Position numbers and translations under genes: made by a program | The notes under the pieces: generated by a model | What the model was told of the DNA's origin: nothing | What the model saw: the letters and a program-made list of their open reading frames with translations, nothing else | Database searches by the model: none | From: Oceanicaulis sp052055585 | GTDB lineage: Bacteria > Pseudomonadota > Alphaproteobacteria > Caulobacterales > Maricaulaceae | Direction: 5' to 3' | NCBI RefSeq assembly: GCF_052055585.1 | Contig: NZ_CP170485.1 | Location: 744,001-808,000 of the forward strand | DNA length: 64,000 bases | Shown: piece after piece, positions 44,594-53,399 of the stretch | Layout of the letters: the number at the start of each line of letters is the position of its first letter | How positions within the stretch are numbered: position 1 is the first letter of the stretch

Positions 44594-47275
44594 ATGACCA
44601 ACGCTGTTTTCCGCCGCGGGCGCCTGACGCTCGGCACGGCGCTGACCGCCGTCCTGCTGGCGACGTCCGCCACCTACGCCCAGGCGGGCGAGGAAATCCG
44701 CATCGGGGCGCAAAACCTCGACGCGGCTATTGAAGCGCTGGCCGAGCAGAGCGAGCTGGTGATTGTTGCGCCGGGCGCGCTTCTGGATGGCCTGCGGTCG
44801 CCGTCTGTTAGCGGCACCAGTGACCCGTATGAGGCGCTGGCCCTTCTTCTGCGCGGCACCAACCTCACCTATCGCGTCTCGGGGGATGACGCGGTGGTGA
44901 TCGAGCCGATCACTCGCGCCGAGGAGCGCGAGGACACACAGGGCCAGATGGATGTGATCATGGTGCGCGGCGCGCGTCTTGATCCGCTGAACCAGCTGCA
45001 GACCGAAGCCACGGACTCCCTGACGGGTCTGTCGCGTTCGCTTCTGGAAACCCCGCGTGCGGCCAGCCGGGTCAGCGAGATCACCATCGAGCGTCTGGGC
45101 ATGGAAGACGTGGATGACCTGATCACTGCGGTTCCGGGCACCTACACCGCCAGCTTTTTTGGCGTTCCGGGTAACCTCAATGTCCGCGGCACCCTGGCCG
45201 ACACCTATTTCCAGGGCTTCAAGCGCATCGAGAACCGGGGCAATTTCTCCTCGAACCTGAGCGCGGCGGCCTATGTCGAGATCCTGCGCGGCCCGTCCTC
45301 CCCGATCTATGGTCCGGGAAAGGTCGGCGGCCTTCTGAACTTCATCCCGCGTACGGCGCGTGATGGCGAAGACGGCGGCTATGTGGACGAGATCACCGGC
45401 TCCATCACCGGCACGCTGGGCTCTTACAATGAGCGCGTCATCTCCGGCGAAGTGGCGATCCCGGCGGGGAATGGCGGCTTCCATTTTTTCGGCGAGTACG
45501 AGAACTCTGAGTCCTATTACGACTTCATCGAGCCCGAACGCCTGAACCTTCAGGGCACCTATATCACCGAGCTGGGCAATGGCTGGACCGCCGAGTTCAA
45601 CGCCATGTATTTCGAGGAATCCGGCCAGATCCAGACCCCGGGCTGGAACCGCGTGACCCAGGCGCTTGTCGATGACGGCACCTATATCACCGGCTGGGAC
45701 ACCGACATGCAGGATCTCGACGGCGACGGCTATCTGAGCGCCCCCGAGATCGACGCGGTTGTCGGCACCTATTGGGGCACCTCCAATATCCGCCAGATCG
45801 CCGAGTACTATGGCGCGAACCGTCCCGAGTTTGCGCTGGATGAAGGCGTGGGCACGACGACGCTCGACGGCAGCAACATCTTCGCGGACGCGGGCGACTA
45901 TAACGACAGCGAGACCCTGACCGGCTATGCCGCGCTGTCTCGCGAAACCGCCCGCGGCGACACTGTGAAGTTCGAGCTGTTCGGCGATCACATCGAGAAC
46001 CAGCGCTTCAACAGCTTCGGTTTTGCCGCCGATTATGAAGCGACCGCGTTCGAGGCGCGCGCCAGCTACGCCTTCCACAATGATTTCGGCGACAATATCA
46101 GCGCGGATTCCGTGGTCGGTCTGTCTTATCGCGACCATGAAGCCAAGCAGTATGAATCCTTCCTGTCCGGCTATGTCGCGCTTGACCGCCGGGACCTGTC
46201 ACGCGGTCCGACGGCCACCGATCGCATTCTGGCGCCGGGCATGGAAAACGGTGAGGCGAACTGGGACTCCCGCTGGGATATGGAATGGAACTCCCAGGCG
46301 GCGTTCGCGGTGTCTGACATCACCCTGTATCAGCGGCTGAGCCTGCTGGCGGGCCTGCGGTATGACTATTTCGATGTGCAGGCGATCAATACCGGCGAAA
46401 CGGTGTACGGCATCGCCGATACGCTGGTGACCGGCGATGACGACGCGCTGACCTGGTCCCTGTCCCTGCGCTATGAAACCCCGTGGGGCATCACGCCTTA
46501 CGTCACCTATGCCGAGCCCAAGGCGCTGGAATCCACCCAGACCGGCGGCGTCAGCACCGGCACCATCAATGCCAATCTCTTCATCTCGCCGTCCGAGCTG
46601 ACCGAGTTTGGCGTGAAGTTCTCGCTGCTGGACGGCAACCTGTTCGGCTCGCTGGCCTATTACGAGCAATACCGTCGTCAGGCGGACATGCTGGGCAATA
46701 TCGACGGCACGACGTCTGAAGGGCTTGAGGCCGAAGTGCACTGGCTGGCGACCGACAATCTCGCCTTCACGGGCGCGGCGACCATCCAGCAGACACAAGT
46801 GGATGCGCCGGGTGCGGGCAAGGGTGAATACCTGCAGGTCCGTCCCGACCAGTTCGGCGTGGATCCGGTGCTGGGTTATGGCGGCACCTTCGCGTTCAAC
46901 AATGCGGGCTATGTGGCCGATCTGGCCGATGGCTATGAGCTGACCACCATGCCGGAAACCGTGTTCAGCCTGTTCGGCACCTACACGACCGACCCGTTCA
47001 TGATGGGCGAGCGTGAAATGGTGGCGGGCCTGACTGCGGGCGCGACCCATGTCTCCGAAACCGGCGGCATCTTCACCAACGATATCGAGCTTCCCGCCTA
47101 CACCCTGGCCCGTCTGTCGGGCTTCCTGGAAGCGGACGCGTTCACCGTGTCCTTCAACGTCGATAACCTGTTTGACGAGCGCTACTTCACCCCGTCCGCC
47201 GAGGTGTACAAGGAAGTCGCCGTCATGCCGGGTCTTCCGCGGACCTTCCGTGTGCGTGTGACCTACGATTTCTAG
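44594..47275 (+). CDS. FecA-type TonB-dependent transducer with STN domain
   Basis: 893 residues from ATG 44594, which follows GAGGGGG; a TTG at 44579 is a weaker alternative. The signal peptide ends near YAQAG. An STN signalling domain (about 35-110: NLDAAIEALAEQSELVIVAP through LTYRVSGDDAVVIEPI) precedes a TonB-box-like MDVIMVRGARL, the plug (IEILRGPSSPIYGPGKVGGL-like block, here starting YVEILRGP) and a barrel ending VRVTYDF. The plug and barrel resemble siderophore-type receptors. Binding of the ligand should signal via the STN domain to the FecR-like protein. The PhoD-type phosphatase downstream hints that the ligand could be a phosphate-containing compound rather than, or as well as, an iron chelate. 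Confidence 0.92.
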   Translation: MTNAVFRRGRLTLGTALTAVLLATSATYAQAGEEIRIGAQNLDAAIEALAEQSELVIVAPGALLDGLRSPSVSGTSDPYEALALLLRGTNLTYRVSGDDAVVIEPITRAEEREDTQGQMDVIMVRGARLDPLNQLQTEATDSLTGLSRSLLETPRAASRVSEITIERLGMEDVDDLITAVPGTYTASFFGVPGNLNVRGTLADTYFQGFKRIENRGNFSSNLSAAAYVEILRGPSSPIYGPGKVGGLLNFIPRTARDGEDGGYVDEITGSITGTLGSYNERVISGEVAIPAGNGGFHFFGEYENSESYYDFIEPERLNLQGTYITELGNGWTAEFNAMYFEESGQIQTPGWNRVTQALVDDGTYITGWDTDMQDLDGDGYLSAPEIDAVVGTYWGTSNIRQIAEYYGANRPEFALDEGVGTTTLDGSNIFADAGDYNDSETLTGYAALSRETARGDTVKFELFGDHIENQRFNSFGFAADYEATAFEARASYAFHNDFGDNISADSVVGLSYRDHEAKQYESFLSGYVALDRRDLSRGPTATDRILAPGMENGEANWDSRWDMEWNSQAAFAVSDITLYQRLSLLAGLRYDYFDVQAINTGETVYGIADTLVTGDDDALTWSLSLRYETPWGITPYVTYAEPKALESTQTGGVSTGTINANLFISPSELTEFGVKFSLLDGNLFGSLAYYEQYRRQADMLGNIDGTTSEGLEAEVHWLATDNLAFTGAATIQQTQVDAPGAGKGEYLQVRPDQFGVDPVLGYGGTFAFNNAGYVADLADGYELTTMPETVFSLFGTYTTDPFMMGEREMVAGLTAGATHVSETGGIFTNDIELPAYTLARLSGFLEADAFTVSFNVDNLFDERYFTPSAEVYKEVAVMPGLPRTFRVRVTYDF

Positions 47276-47291
47276 GCCGCACTGACCCCCG

Positions 47292-47325
47292 GGCCGGGCG
47301 GGCGCAACCGCCCGGCCTTTCTTTT
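47292..47325 (+). terminator. Terminator between receptor and phosphatase genes
   Basis: GGCCGGGCGG pairs perfectly with CCGCCCGGCC (loop GCGCAA), followed by TTTCTTTT, 17 bases after the receptor stop. It probably limits, rather than abolishes, read-through into the phosphatase gene. Confidence 0.88.
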
Positions 47326-47356
47326 CCGATATCCCTTCTGTTTCGAGGAGGCCCTG

Positions 47357-49072
47357 ATGGCCGCTCCGTCCCTTCCGTCCGTTTTCTCCGCAACCCGCCG
47401 CCAGATGCTGGGCGGTCTTGGCGCGGGCTTCATCGCGCTGGGCGGCTGCGCCAGCACGCAAGCGCGCGCTGACAAGCCCGCCCGGTTTGACTGGGGCGTG
47501 GCGAGCGGGGATCCCAAGGTGGACGCCATCGTGTTGTGGACGCGGGCTGTTCCGGTGGACGCGGCGTCTGATGTACGCGTCCGGTTCGAGCTGGCGCGTG
47601 ATGACGCCTTTTCAGACATTGTCCGTTCGGGGGTGGTCGAGACCCATGCCGGGCGCGATTTCACCGTGAAGGTGGATGTGCGCGGGCTGGAGCCGGGCAT
47701 GCGCTATGTCTACCGCTTCATCGCCGGGGATGAGACCTCCACAGTCGGGCGTGCGCGCACCCTGCCGGAAGGGGATGCGCCGGTGCGTCTGGCGCTGGCC
47801 TCCTGCGCCAACTTCCCGTCCGGTTTCTATAATGCCTATCGCGAGATCGCGAACACGCCTGACCTCAATGCAGTCGTCCATGTGGGCGATTACATCTATG
47901 AATATGGCCAGGACGAATATGACGGCGCGACCGGACGTCGTCTGGGCCGACTGGTGGCGCCGCCCCATGAAATCCTGACCCTTGCCGATTACCGCGAGCG
48001 CTTTGCCTGCTATCGCGCAGACGAAGACCTTCAGGCCGCCCACGCCGCCGCCGCCTTCATCACCATCTGGGATGACCATGAGACGGCGAACAATACCTGG
48101 ACGGGCGGTTCGAACAATCATGACGAGGGCGCGGAGGGGCGCTGGCTTGACCGCCGGGATGCGGCGCTGCAGGCCTATTTCGAATGGATGCCCATGCGCG
48201 ACCCTGAGCCAGGCCAGCCGCGCGAGCGTCTGAACCGGGTCTATGATTTCGGCACGGTGGGCACGCTTCTGGTGATCGAGACGCGACTGACCGGGCGTTC
48301 CGAGCAATTGAGCTGGTCACGCGACATGCCGTTGACCGAAACCGGCGAGTGGGATGTGGAGCGCTTTGAACGCGAGGTGCTGGCCGACCCGTCCCGCTCG
48401 ATGATGGGGCCCGAGCAGGAGGCCTGGCTGGAAGAGGCGATGACCCGCTCAAAGGCGCGCGGTGCGCGCTGGCAGATCCTCGCCAACCAGACTGTGATGG
48501 CGCGCATGCGCACGCCTGACTTCACGCAAGCGCTGCCCGCGCCGCTGGTCGAGGCGGCGTTCGCCAATGGCGGCTATGTGTCAGGCTGGCTGGAGCGGTC
48601 TCGTCTGCACCTGCCGGCGGGCCTTGATAGCTGGGACGGCTATCCGGCGGCGCGGCGGCGCCTGTATGACAGCGCCCGGCGAGCAGGGTCTGATCTCGTC
48701 GTACTGTCCGGCGACAGCCATATGTTCTGGGCCAATGACCTGCACCACCCTGCCGATGAAGGGCAGGTTGCGGTCGAGTTCGGTGCGGCGGGCATCACTT
48801 CGCCCAGCGGATATGGCTATCTCGATGATGGCACGGGCGTGGTCTTTGATGTGGCCGAGCGGGAGATGGCGGCGTTCAACCCTGATGTCAGCTTCGCCAA
48901 TGTCCGCGATCACGGCTATGTCCTGATCACCGCCGAGCGCGAGGCCGTTACGGCGGAGTATTTCAAGGTCAGCACTATCGAGAGCCGCGACTATGTGGCC
49001 GAACGCTTCCTGGCGGTGCGCAGCCGGCCCGGCGATGGCGCGGGCCCGTCCGCTCTGGAACGCATCGACTGA
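47357..49072 (+). CDS. PhoD-type alkaline phosphatase/phosphodiesterase, Tat-exported
   Basis: 571 residues. Twin-arginine signal ATRRQMLGGLGAGFIALGGC, also with a possible lipobox (LGGC). PhoD motifs: the N-terminal fibronectin-like part (FDWGVASGDPKVDAIVLWTR), SCANFPSG with the conserved Cys, VVHVGDYIYEYG, IWDDHETANNTW, ILANQTVMARM and LSGDSHMFWANDL. The family uses iron and calcium and needs Tat because the metal site folds in the cytoplasm. It hydrolyses phosphomono- and diesters. GAGGAGG precedes the ATG. Position after the FecI/FecR/FecA genes suggests co-function in phosphate-ester or metal acquisition. Confidence 0.92.
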   Translation: MAAPSLPSVFSATRRQMLGGLGAGFIALGGCASTQARADKPARFDWGVASGDPKVDAIVLWTRAVPVDAASDVRVRFELARDDAFSDIVRSGVVETHAGRDFTVKVDVRGLEPGMRYVYRFIAGDETSTVGRARTLPEGDAPVRLALASCANFPSGFYNAYREIANTPDLNAVVHVGDYIYEYGQDEYDGATGRRLGRLVAPPHEILTLADYRERFACYRADEDLQAAHAAAAFITIWDDHETANNTWTGGSNNHDEGAEGRWLDRRDAALQAYFEWMPMRDPEPGQPRERLNRVYDFGTVGTLLVIETRLTGRSEQLSWSRDMPLTETGEWDVERFEREVLADPSRSMMGPEQEAWLEEAMTRSKARGARWQILANQTVMARMRTPDFTQALPAPLVEAAFANGGYVSGWLERSRLHLPAGLDSWDGYPAARRRLYDSARRAGSDLVVLSGDSHMFWANDLHHPADEGQVAVEFGAAGITSPSGYGYLDDGTGVVFDVAEREMAAFNPDVSFANVRDHGYVLITAEREAVTAEYFKVSTIESRDYVAERFLAVRSRPGDGAGPSALERID

Positions 49073-49272
49073 GGCGGGTTCCGCCGCCTTCACGCAATCT
49101 GCGCCAAAAGCCGCGCCATTTCCGACAGACACTGCAAATCCTGACATGTGTCAGGTGTTTGGTCGCTGATCTGTCGTGAAATGGCGCTAGGGCGATGCCC
49201 GGCGCGAAGGCAGGGTTTAGGGGACTGACCTTCCGCTTGTTTTGTCACCGCAGACAGGAAGGCGGAAAGAAA

Positions 49273-50301
49273 ATGAAACTTGGTCGATACATTGGTCTGG
49301 GCCTGTTGGCCCTGGTCCTCATCTATCTCGGGATTGCGAGCTATATGGTGCTGACCCGCACCCACGATCCCTTTGCAGAGCACCCCATCAGCGAAGAGGC
49401 CTGGCGCGGCATTCAGGCCTATGGCGGCACGTCATTCTCCCAGGACGTTCCTTATGAAACCCGCACCGTCAGCGCGCGGGACGGAGTCGAGCTCGACCTG
49501 CGGGTCTATGGTCCGCAAGGCGACACGCAGATCGTGTTCCTGCATGGCGTCAATTCCAACGCCAGCCAGCTCAATCACGCCGCCGGGCTTTTGCAGGCGG
49601 CGACGGGGGCGCAAGTGATCACGCCCGATGCGCGCGGGCATGGGGCGTCGGGCGGCGAACCCTATCGCGTCGATCATATCGGCCAGTACGAGGAAGATGT
49701 GGCCGACATCCTGGCCGCCCTGCGCGCCGAAGCGCCGGAAGGCCGGGTGTTCCTTGCGGGACATTCCATGGGCGGCGGCGTCGTTCTGCGTTCGGTCATG
49801 CTCGGGGATCGGCCGGATGTGGACGGCTATGTGCTGTTTGCACCGAATTTTGGCGACGGTCCGACCCGTCACGCCCCGCGTGAAGAGGAGGACCGCCCGC
49901 GTGACCGGGATGCGGCCAATGGCTGGATCGTTTTTGACTCCAAGGCCTTCATCGGCGTTCTGATGTACAACATGCTGGGCATTACGGCGGCGAATGACAC
50001 CCCGGTCCTGTACTTCAATGACCCTCAGGGCGGGGCGGATTATTCCTACGCGGCGGTGATGTCAGCCCAGCCGACCGTGCCGCGGGATGCGCCCAAGGCC
50101 CTGTCCGAACTGGATGCGCCCTTGCTGGTGATGATCGGATCGCATGACGAGGTGTTCAATGCGGGCGCCTATCCGGACTTTGTCGCTGAACATGCCGGTG
50201 CGGAGTCCGACGTCGTGATCGTTCACGAGCTGAACCATAACCGGCTGATCAATGACCCGCTGGTCATGGCGCGCGCTGCGGACTGGATCGCCCGGCACTA
50301 G
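49273..50301 (+). CDS. Membrane-anchored alpha/beta hydrolase
   Basis: 342 residues from MKLGRYIG, preceded by GGAAGGCGGAAAG. One N-terminal hydrophobic segment (IGLGLLALVLIYLGIASYMV) acts as anchor or uncleaved signal. The hydrolase fold shows VFLHGVNSN (oxyanion HG), DARGHGASGG, nucleophile Ser in VFLAGHSMGGGVV, a late Asp in MIGSHDEVFN and His in HELNHNRLI. It resembles monoacylglycerol-lipase-type serine hydrolases. Substrate unknown. It stands alone, convergent with the D-glutamate cyclase-like gene. Confidence 0.87.
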   Translation: MKLGRYIGLGLLALVLIYLGIASYMVLTRTHDPFAEHPISEEAWRGIQAYGGTSFSQDVPYETRTVSARDGVELDLRVYGPQGDTQIVFLHGVNSNASQLNHAAGLLQAATGAQVITPDARGHGASGGEPYRVDHIGQYEEDVADILAALRAEAPEGRVFLAGHSMGGGVVLRSVMLGDRPDVDGYVLFAPNFGDGPTRHAPREEEDRPRDRDAANGWIVFDSKAFIGVLMYNMLGITAANDTPVLYFNDPQGGADYSYAAVMSAQPTVPRDAPKALSELDAPLLVMIGSHDEVFNAGAYPDFVAEHAGAESDVVIVHELNHNRLINDPLVMARAADWIARH

Positions 50302-50318
50302 CGGTTCAAACGGCCAGG

Positions 50319-50354
50319 AACAGGCCCGTCTGGCGATGTCAGGCGGGCCTGTTT
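50319..50354. terminator. Bidirectional hairpin between convergent genes
   Basis: AACAGGCCCG (50319-50328) pairs with CGGGCCTGTT (50344-50353), with a further CTG/CAG pairing inside the loop. It lies 18 bases past the hydrolase stop and spans the stop of the minus-strand gene. T-richness after it is weak. Confidence 0.6.
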
Positions 50355-51268
50355 GCATTTGCCAGCGCCATCAGCGCATCGCGCTTGGCCAGATGCGTTT
50401 CGAGCGGCAGGCCATCAATCGTTGGGGCTGACAGCGCTGTCACGCCGTCCACGGCGCCCGCGCTCAGGGCGGCAGAGAGGCGGTGGCATTCGCGCGCATC
50501 ACTGACCGCATCGCGCCAGACGGCCGCGTCTTCGGGCGCGACATGGCGCATGGCCGCGGCGAGGGCGTAGCTGGTCCAGTGGCTGACGCCCGCCACAATC
50601 AGGGCGTCCGCGCCGGTTGCACTGGCGATGGTCTGGCCCTGATCGATATGGGTGAAGAGTGCGGCTTTGGGCAGGGCGCCCATGCCGATCTCATTGCCGC
50701 CATCACCCGCCGCCAGCCGCGTATAGCCCGAGCGCGGGCTGAACACGGCGTCAAAGGCGAGCGTGTGGGCGCTGAGATCGCTCGCCCGCATGGAATAGCA
50801 GCGTCCGTCAATGGCGCGTCCGGGGCGTTCAATGGCGAAGACCGTCTCCACACCGCGCGCCTTCAAGGCGGGGTCAAGCGCGTCCGCCGCGTCAGGCGTG
50901 AAGAGTGTGCTGGCGGGCAACCCCGCCTCGGCCACAAGGCGTTCGAGAACCGGCGCGCAAGGCGCATCGGTGACGATCACGACCTCACGTCCAAGCGCGG
51001 ACAGGGCTTCGGCAATGGCCAGAACGGTGAGCGGCCCATCGGTTTCGGCTGCAGGGCGTTCGGCGTGAGCCACGTAGAACCCGGTGAACAGAGCAATTGG
51101 GCTGCGCGTTTGCGCCAGATGCCGCGCCGCACGTTCCAGCCCGCCCGCCGCATGGGGCGCCAAGGCGTCCGCGCCCCGGCTCGCCCCCTGCGCCAGTTCC
51201 GCCTCCAGCGCCGCAAACAGCGACTGGCGGTCGCGGACAGGCGCATCGGAGGCGGGGGCGGTGGTCAT
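50339..51268 (-). CDS. D-glutamate cyclase-like protein (DUF4392)
   Basis: 309 residues from MTTAPASDAP. The sequence matches the D-glutamate cyclase C-terminal domain: IALFTGFYVAHAERPAAETD at the start, VLAIAEALSALGREVVIVTD, then RLAAGDGGNEIGMGALPK and VSHWTSYALAAAMRHV. The known animal homologue converts D-glutamate to 5-oxo-D-proline; bacterial stand-alone copies are little studied. The ATG shares one base with the TGA of the preceding membrane-protein gene (TGATG), so the two are translationally coupled. Cytoplasmic. Confidence 0.82.
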   Translation of the reverse strand: MTTAPASDAPVRDRQSLFAALEAELAQGASRGADALAPHAAGGLERAARHLAQTRSPIALFTGFYVAHAERPAAETDGPLTVLAIAEALSALGREVVIVTDAPCAPVLERLVAEAGLPASTLFTPDAADALDPALKARGVETVFAIERPGRAIDGRCYSMRASDLSAHTLAFDAVFSPRSGYTRLAAGDGGNEIGMGALPKAALFTHIDQGQTIASATGADALIVAGVSHWTSYALAAAMRHVAPEDAAVWRDAVSDARECHRLSAALSAGAVDGVTALSAPTIDGLPLETHLAKRDALMALANANRPA

Positions 51269-51768
51269 CAGCCAGCGTGTCCTTTCAGGGTGCGCAGCGC
51301 TTCGCCGCCGCGCAGGACAGCCAGCATCGCGCCTGCAACCCATGTGATGCAAGCGGCGATGAACAGGGCCGGGCTCCATTCGGTCGGCTGGCCGTCCATC
51401 CAGGCGGTGGGCGTTTCAATCCCGAGCGGGGTGAACAGGTGAAAGACGATGGCCCCGCTCATCACCCCAAGCGCCAGAAGACCGCCCAGCGTCTGGCTCA
51501 GCGCCGCATGACCGGACTTGCGCGTGGTCAGGAGGATGAGGAACGGAAGACCCAGCACCAGCAAGGCGGCGGTCAGCTCCGCCAGCCCGATGATCCAGGG
51601 GCCGGCGGGATAGAACAGGTCAATGCCGGACCAGTCGCGCAGGGTCGTGAAGATGTGCTGCGGGGTTTCATGCCCGGTGAACTTGAACCGCAGGGAATCC
51701 AGAAAGATCGCGGAGATCCAGACGCCCAGCCCGTAGGCGGGAATTTTGCGAAAGAGTGACCCGGACAT
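51268..51768 (-). CDS. Small four-helix membrane protein, DoxX-like
   Basis: 166 residues with about four membrane helices: near 8-24, 58-82 (WIIGLAELTAALLVLGLPFL), 90-115 and 132-152. The pattern of a short N-terminal amphipathic start and four helices recalls DoxX-type proteins, but no diagnostic motif was found, so the family is tentative. It is nested between the YHS-protein gene (9 bp upstream) and the D-glutamate cyclase-like gene (1-bp overlap) and is likely co-transcribed with both. Confidence 0.65.
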   Translation of the reverse strand: MSGSLFRKIPAYGLGVWISAIFLDSLRFKFTGHETPQHIFTTLRDWSGIDLFYPAGPWIIGLAELTAALLVLGLPFLILLTTRKSGHAALSQTLGGLLALGVMSGAIVFHLFTPLGIETPTAWMDGQPTEWSPALFIAACITWVAGAMLAVLRGGEALRTLKGHAG

Positions 51769-51777
51769 GCCTGTCTC

Positions 51778-52242
51778 CTACTGGTTCACGAGATCGGGGT
51801 AATTGGCGTTCGCCCGTTCGATATGACCGGGAATGTCCACGCTCCAGCGCTCTTGCACCTGCGTGTTGTAGTTCAGGTACAAAACGCCATCGACAATGTT
51901 CCAGACATTGGGATCGCCCTTGGCGGTATAGCCTTCCGAGATCGCCCAGGCGCAATAGCCGCCATAGGCGGGCGCATAGGCTTCAGGGTCTGCCAGGAAC
52001 AGGTCGAGATTGGCCTGGCTGGCGAAGCGGAACTCTGCGCCGCGCCATTCGGTCGAGAATTCGCGCTCGCCCCGGATCGCTGCGCCTTCAGTATGATAGG
52101 CCACAGCGTCATAACCGCCGACGGCGGTGTTGTTGAAGCGTCCGGTATAGATCGGATCCTCGGCGAAGGCGGCTGCAGTCGGCAGGGCGGCGCCGGTCAG
52201 GGCCAGGGCGGCGGCGAGGGCAAAGGCGTTACGCATGGTCAT
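51778..52242 (-). CDS. Secreted YHS-domain protein
   Basis: 154 residues with a signal peptide (ALAAALALTGAALPTAAAFA). The mature part is a YHS domain: VGGYDAVAYHTEGAAIRGER, EFRFASQANLDLFLADPEAY, YGGYCAWAISEGYTAKGDPN. YHS proteins are small periplasmic or membrane-linked domains often thought to bind metal through Cys and aromatic residues. The upstream region holds no obvious operator. First gene of a three-gene unit with the DoxX-like and D-glutamate cyclase-like genes. Confidence 0.88.
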   Translation of the reverse strand: MTMRNAFALAAALALTGAALPTAAAFAEDPIYTGRFNNTAVGGYDAVAYHTEGAAIRGEREFSTEWRGAEFRFASQANLDLFLADPEAYAPAYGGYCAWAISEGYTAKGDPNVWNIVDGVLYLNYNTQVQERWSVDIPGHIERANANYPDLVNQ

Positions 52243-52431
52243 CTCCCATCTTTCCGGCGGGCGCGCCGGTCAGGTCAGACATACGCCAAGTAGTGTAGTA
52301 CCGCTCTACACAGCATTGCACGAGCGCGTGATCGCGGAGTGATCACACTTGTTTGCACACGGGTGCTGGCGTCCGTGCGCCAGCGCGCCTAGATGTGCGC
52401 AAGATACAGTCAGAGAAGACAGGAGCCGGTC

Positions 52432-52932
52432 ATGGCTGAAGAGATGAGCACGGCGGTCGAGGGCGAAACCAAGGCCGAAGCCTATGTCCGCATCTGCAAG
52501 GAAATCGCCGCTATCGTTGCAGGTGAAACCAGCCATACCGCACGCTACGCCACGGCGTCCTGCCTGCTGGCGCACAATTTCGGGCCGCGCTTTTTCTGGA
52601 CCGGCTTCTATGTGGTGGACCCGCAAAAGCCCAAAGAGCTGGTGGTCGGCCCCTATCAGGGCACGCTAGGCTGTCTGCGTATTCCGTTCGGTCGTGGCGT
52701 GTGCGGCGCAGCAGCTCAGAGCGGCGAGACCCAGCTGGTACGCGATGTGGAGGCGTTCCCCGGCCATATCGCCTGCGACAGCCGCTCAAAGTCGGAAATC
52801 GTCGTGCCTGTGTTTGACGCCGAGGGCGCGCTTGCAGCCGTTCTCGACGTGGACTCCACCGAGCTCGATGCTTTTGACGCCGAGGATCAGGCGGGGCTGG
52901 AAGCGATCTGCAAGATCCTGCTGACGGCCTAG
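52432..52932 (+). CDS. msrC: Free methionine-(R)-sulfoxide reductase (GAF fold)
   Basis: 166 residues from MAEEMSTAV, preceded by AGGAGCC. The GAF domain carries the fRMsr cysteines: GTLGCLRIPFGRGVCGAAAQ and HIACDSRSKSEIVVPVF; these correspond to the three Cys used by yeast and E. coli enzymes. It reduces free methionine-R-sulfoxide in the cytoplasm, with thioredoxin as electron source. It is divergent from the YHS gene and its last four bases overlap the convergent gene. The assignment is firm because residues around all three Cys are conserved. Confidence 0.92.
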   Translation: MAEEMSTAVEGETKAEAYVRICKEIAAIVAGETSHTARYATASCLLAHNFGPRFFWTGFYVVDPQKPKELVVGPYQGTLGCLRIPFGRGVCGAAAQSGETQLVRDVEAFPGHIACDSRSKSEIVVPVFDAEGALAAVLDVDSTELDAFDAEDQAGLEAICKILLTA

Positions 52933-53363
52933 AACAGCCAGAAGAAACGACGGCGACGCGGTTCTTTGGGCTCGCCTGTATCGTCCTGCGACGCTGCGGA
53001 TTCGGGCGCTCGCTCGGCCTCTCCCATCAGGGCGGTGCGCGAGGCGTCGTTCATCTGCGGCGGCGCCGGGGCGCAGACATCCGCATCACACAGGGCCGCA
53101 TCCATGCCGGACAGGCTGGCGCTGGAGGCGAAGCTGACAGAGCCGCCGGAATAGGCGGACAGGCCCATGCGCGAGCGGACCGTATCGCGGAACGCATCAG
53201 CACGGGAGCTGAGGCTCTCGGCCCGCTCCTGGTTTTCCTGAAGGCGTGACAGATCGGCCGGGCGCGGAGCACGCACCGCCGTTGCGACGTCATCCAGACG
53301 GGCGCGGGCCAGTGCTTCGCGGGCGCGTTCGATGTTCAGACGGGTCGGGTCTTCGCTCATCAT
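52929..53363 (-). CDS. Hypothetical protein with charged, disordered regions
   Basis: 144 residues. The N-terminal half is helical and Arg/Glu-rich (LNIERAREALARARLDDVAT, LQENQERAESLSSRADAF), possibly a coiled coil. A Ser/Gly patch with two Cys (ALCDADVCAP) follows, and the end is very basic and aromatic (KEPRRRRFFWLF), which could touch a membrane. No signal peptide and no family recognised. The gene lies 36 bp after the proteasome-like gene on the same strand and may be co-transcribed with it. Confidence 0.6.
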   Translation of the reverse strand: MMSEDPTRLNIERAREALARARLDDVATAVRAPRPADLSRLQENQERAESLSSRADAFRDTVRSRMGLSAYSGGSVSFASSASLSGMDAALCDADVCAPAPPQMNDASRTALMGEAERAPESAASQDDTGEPKEPRRRRFFWLF

Positions 53364-53399
53364 CGCCTCCTGTAGGACGTGTGAGGGCAGAGGGGCAGT

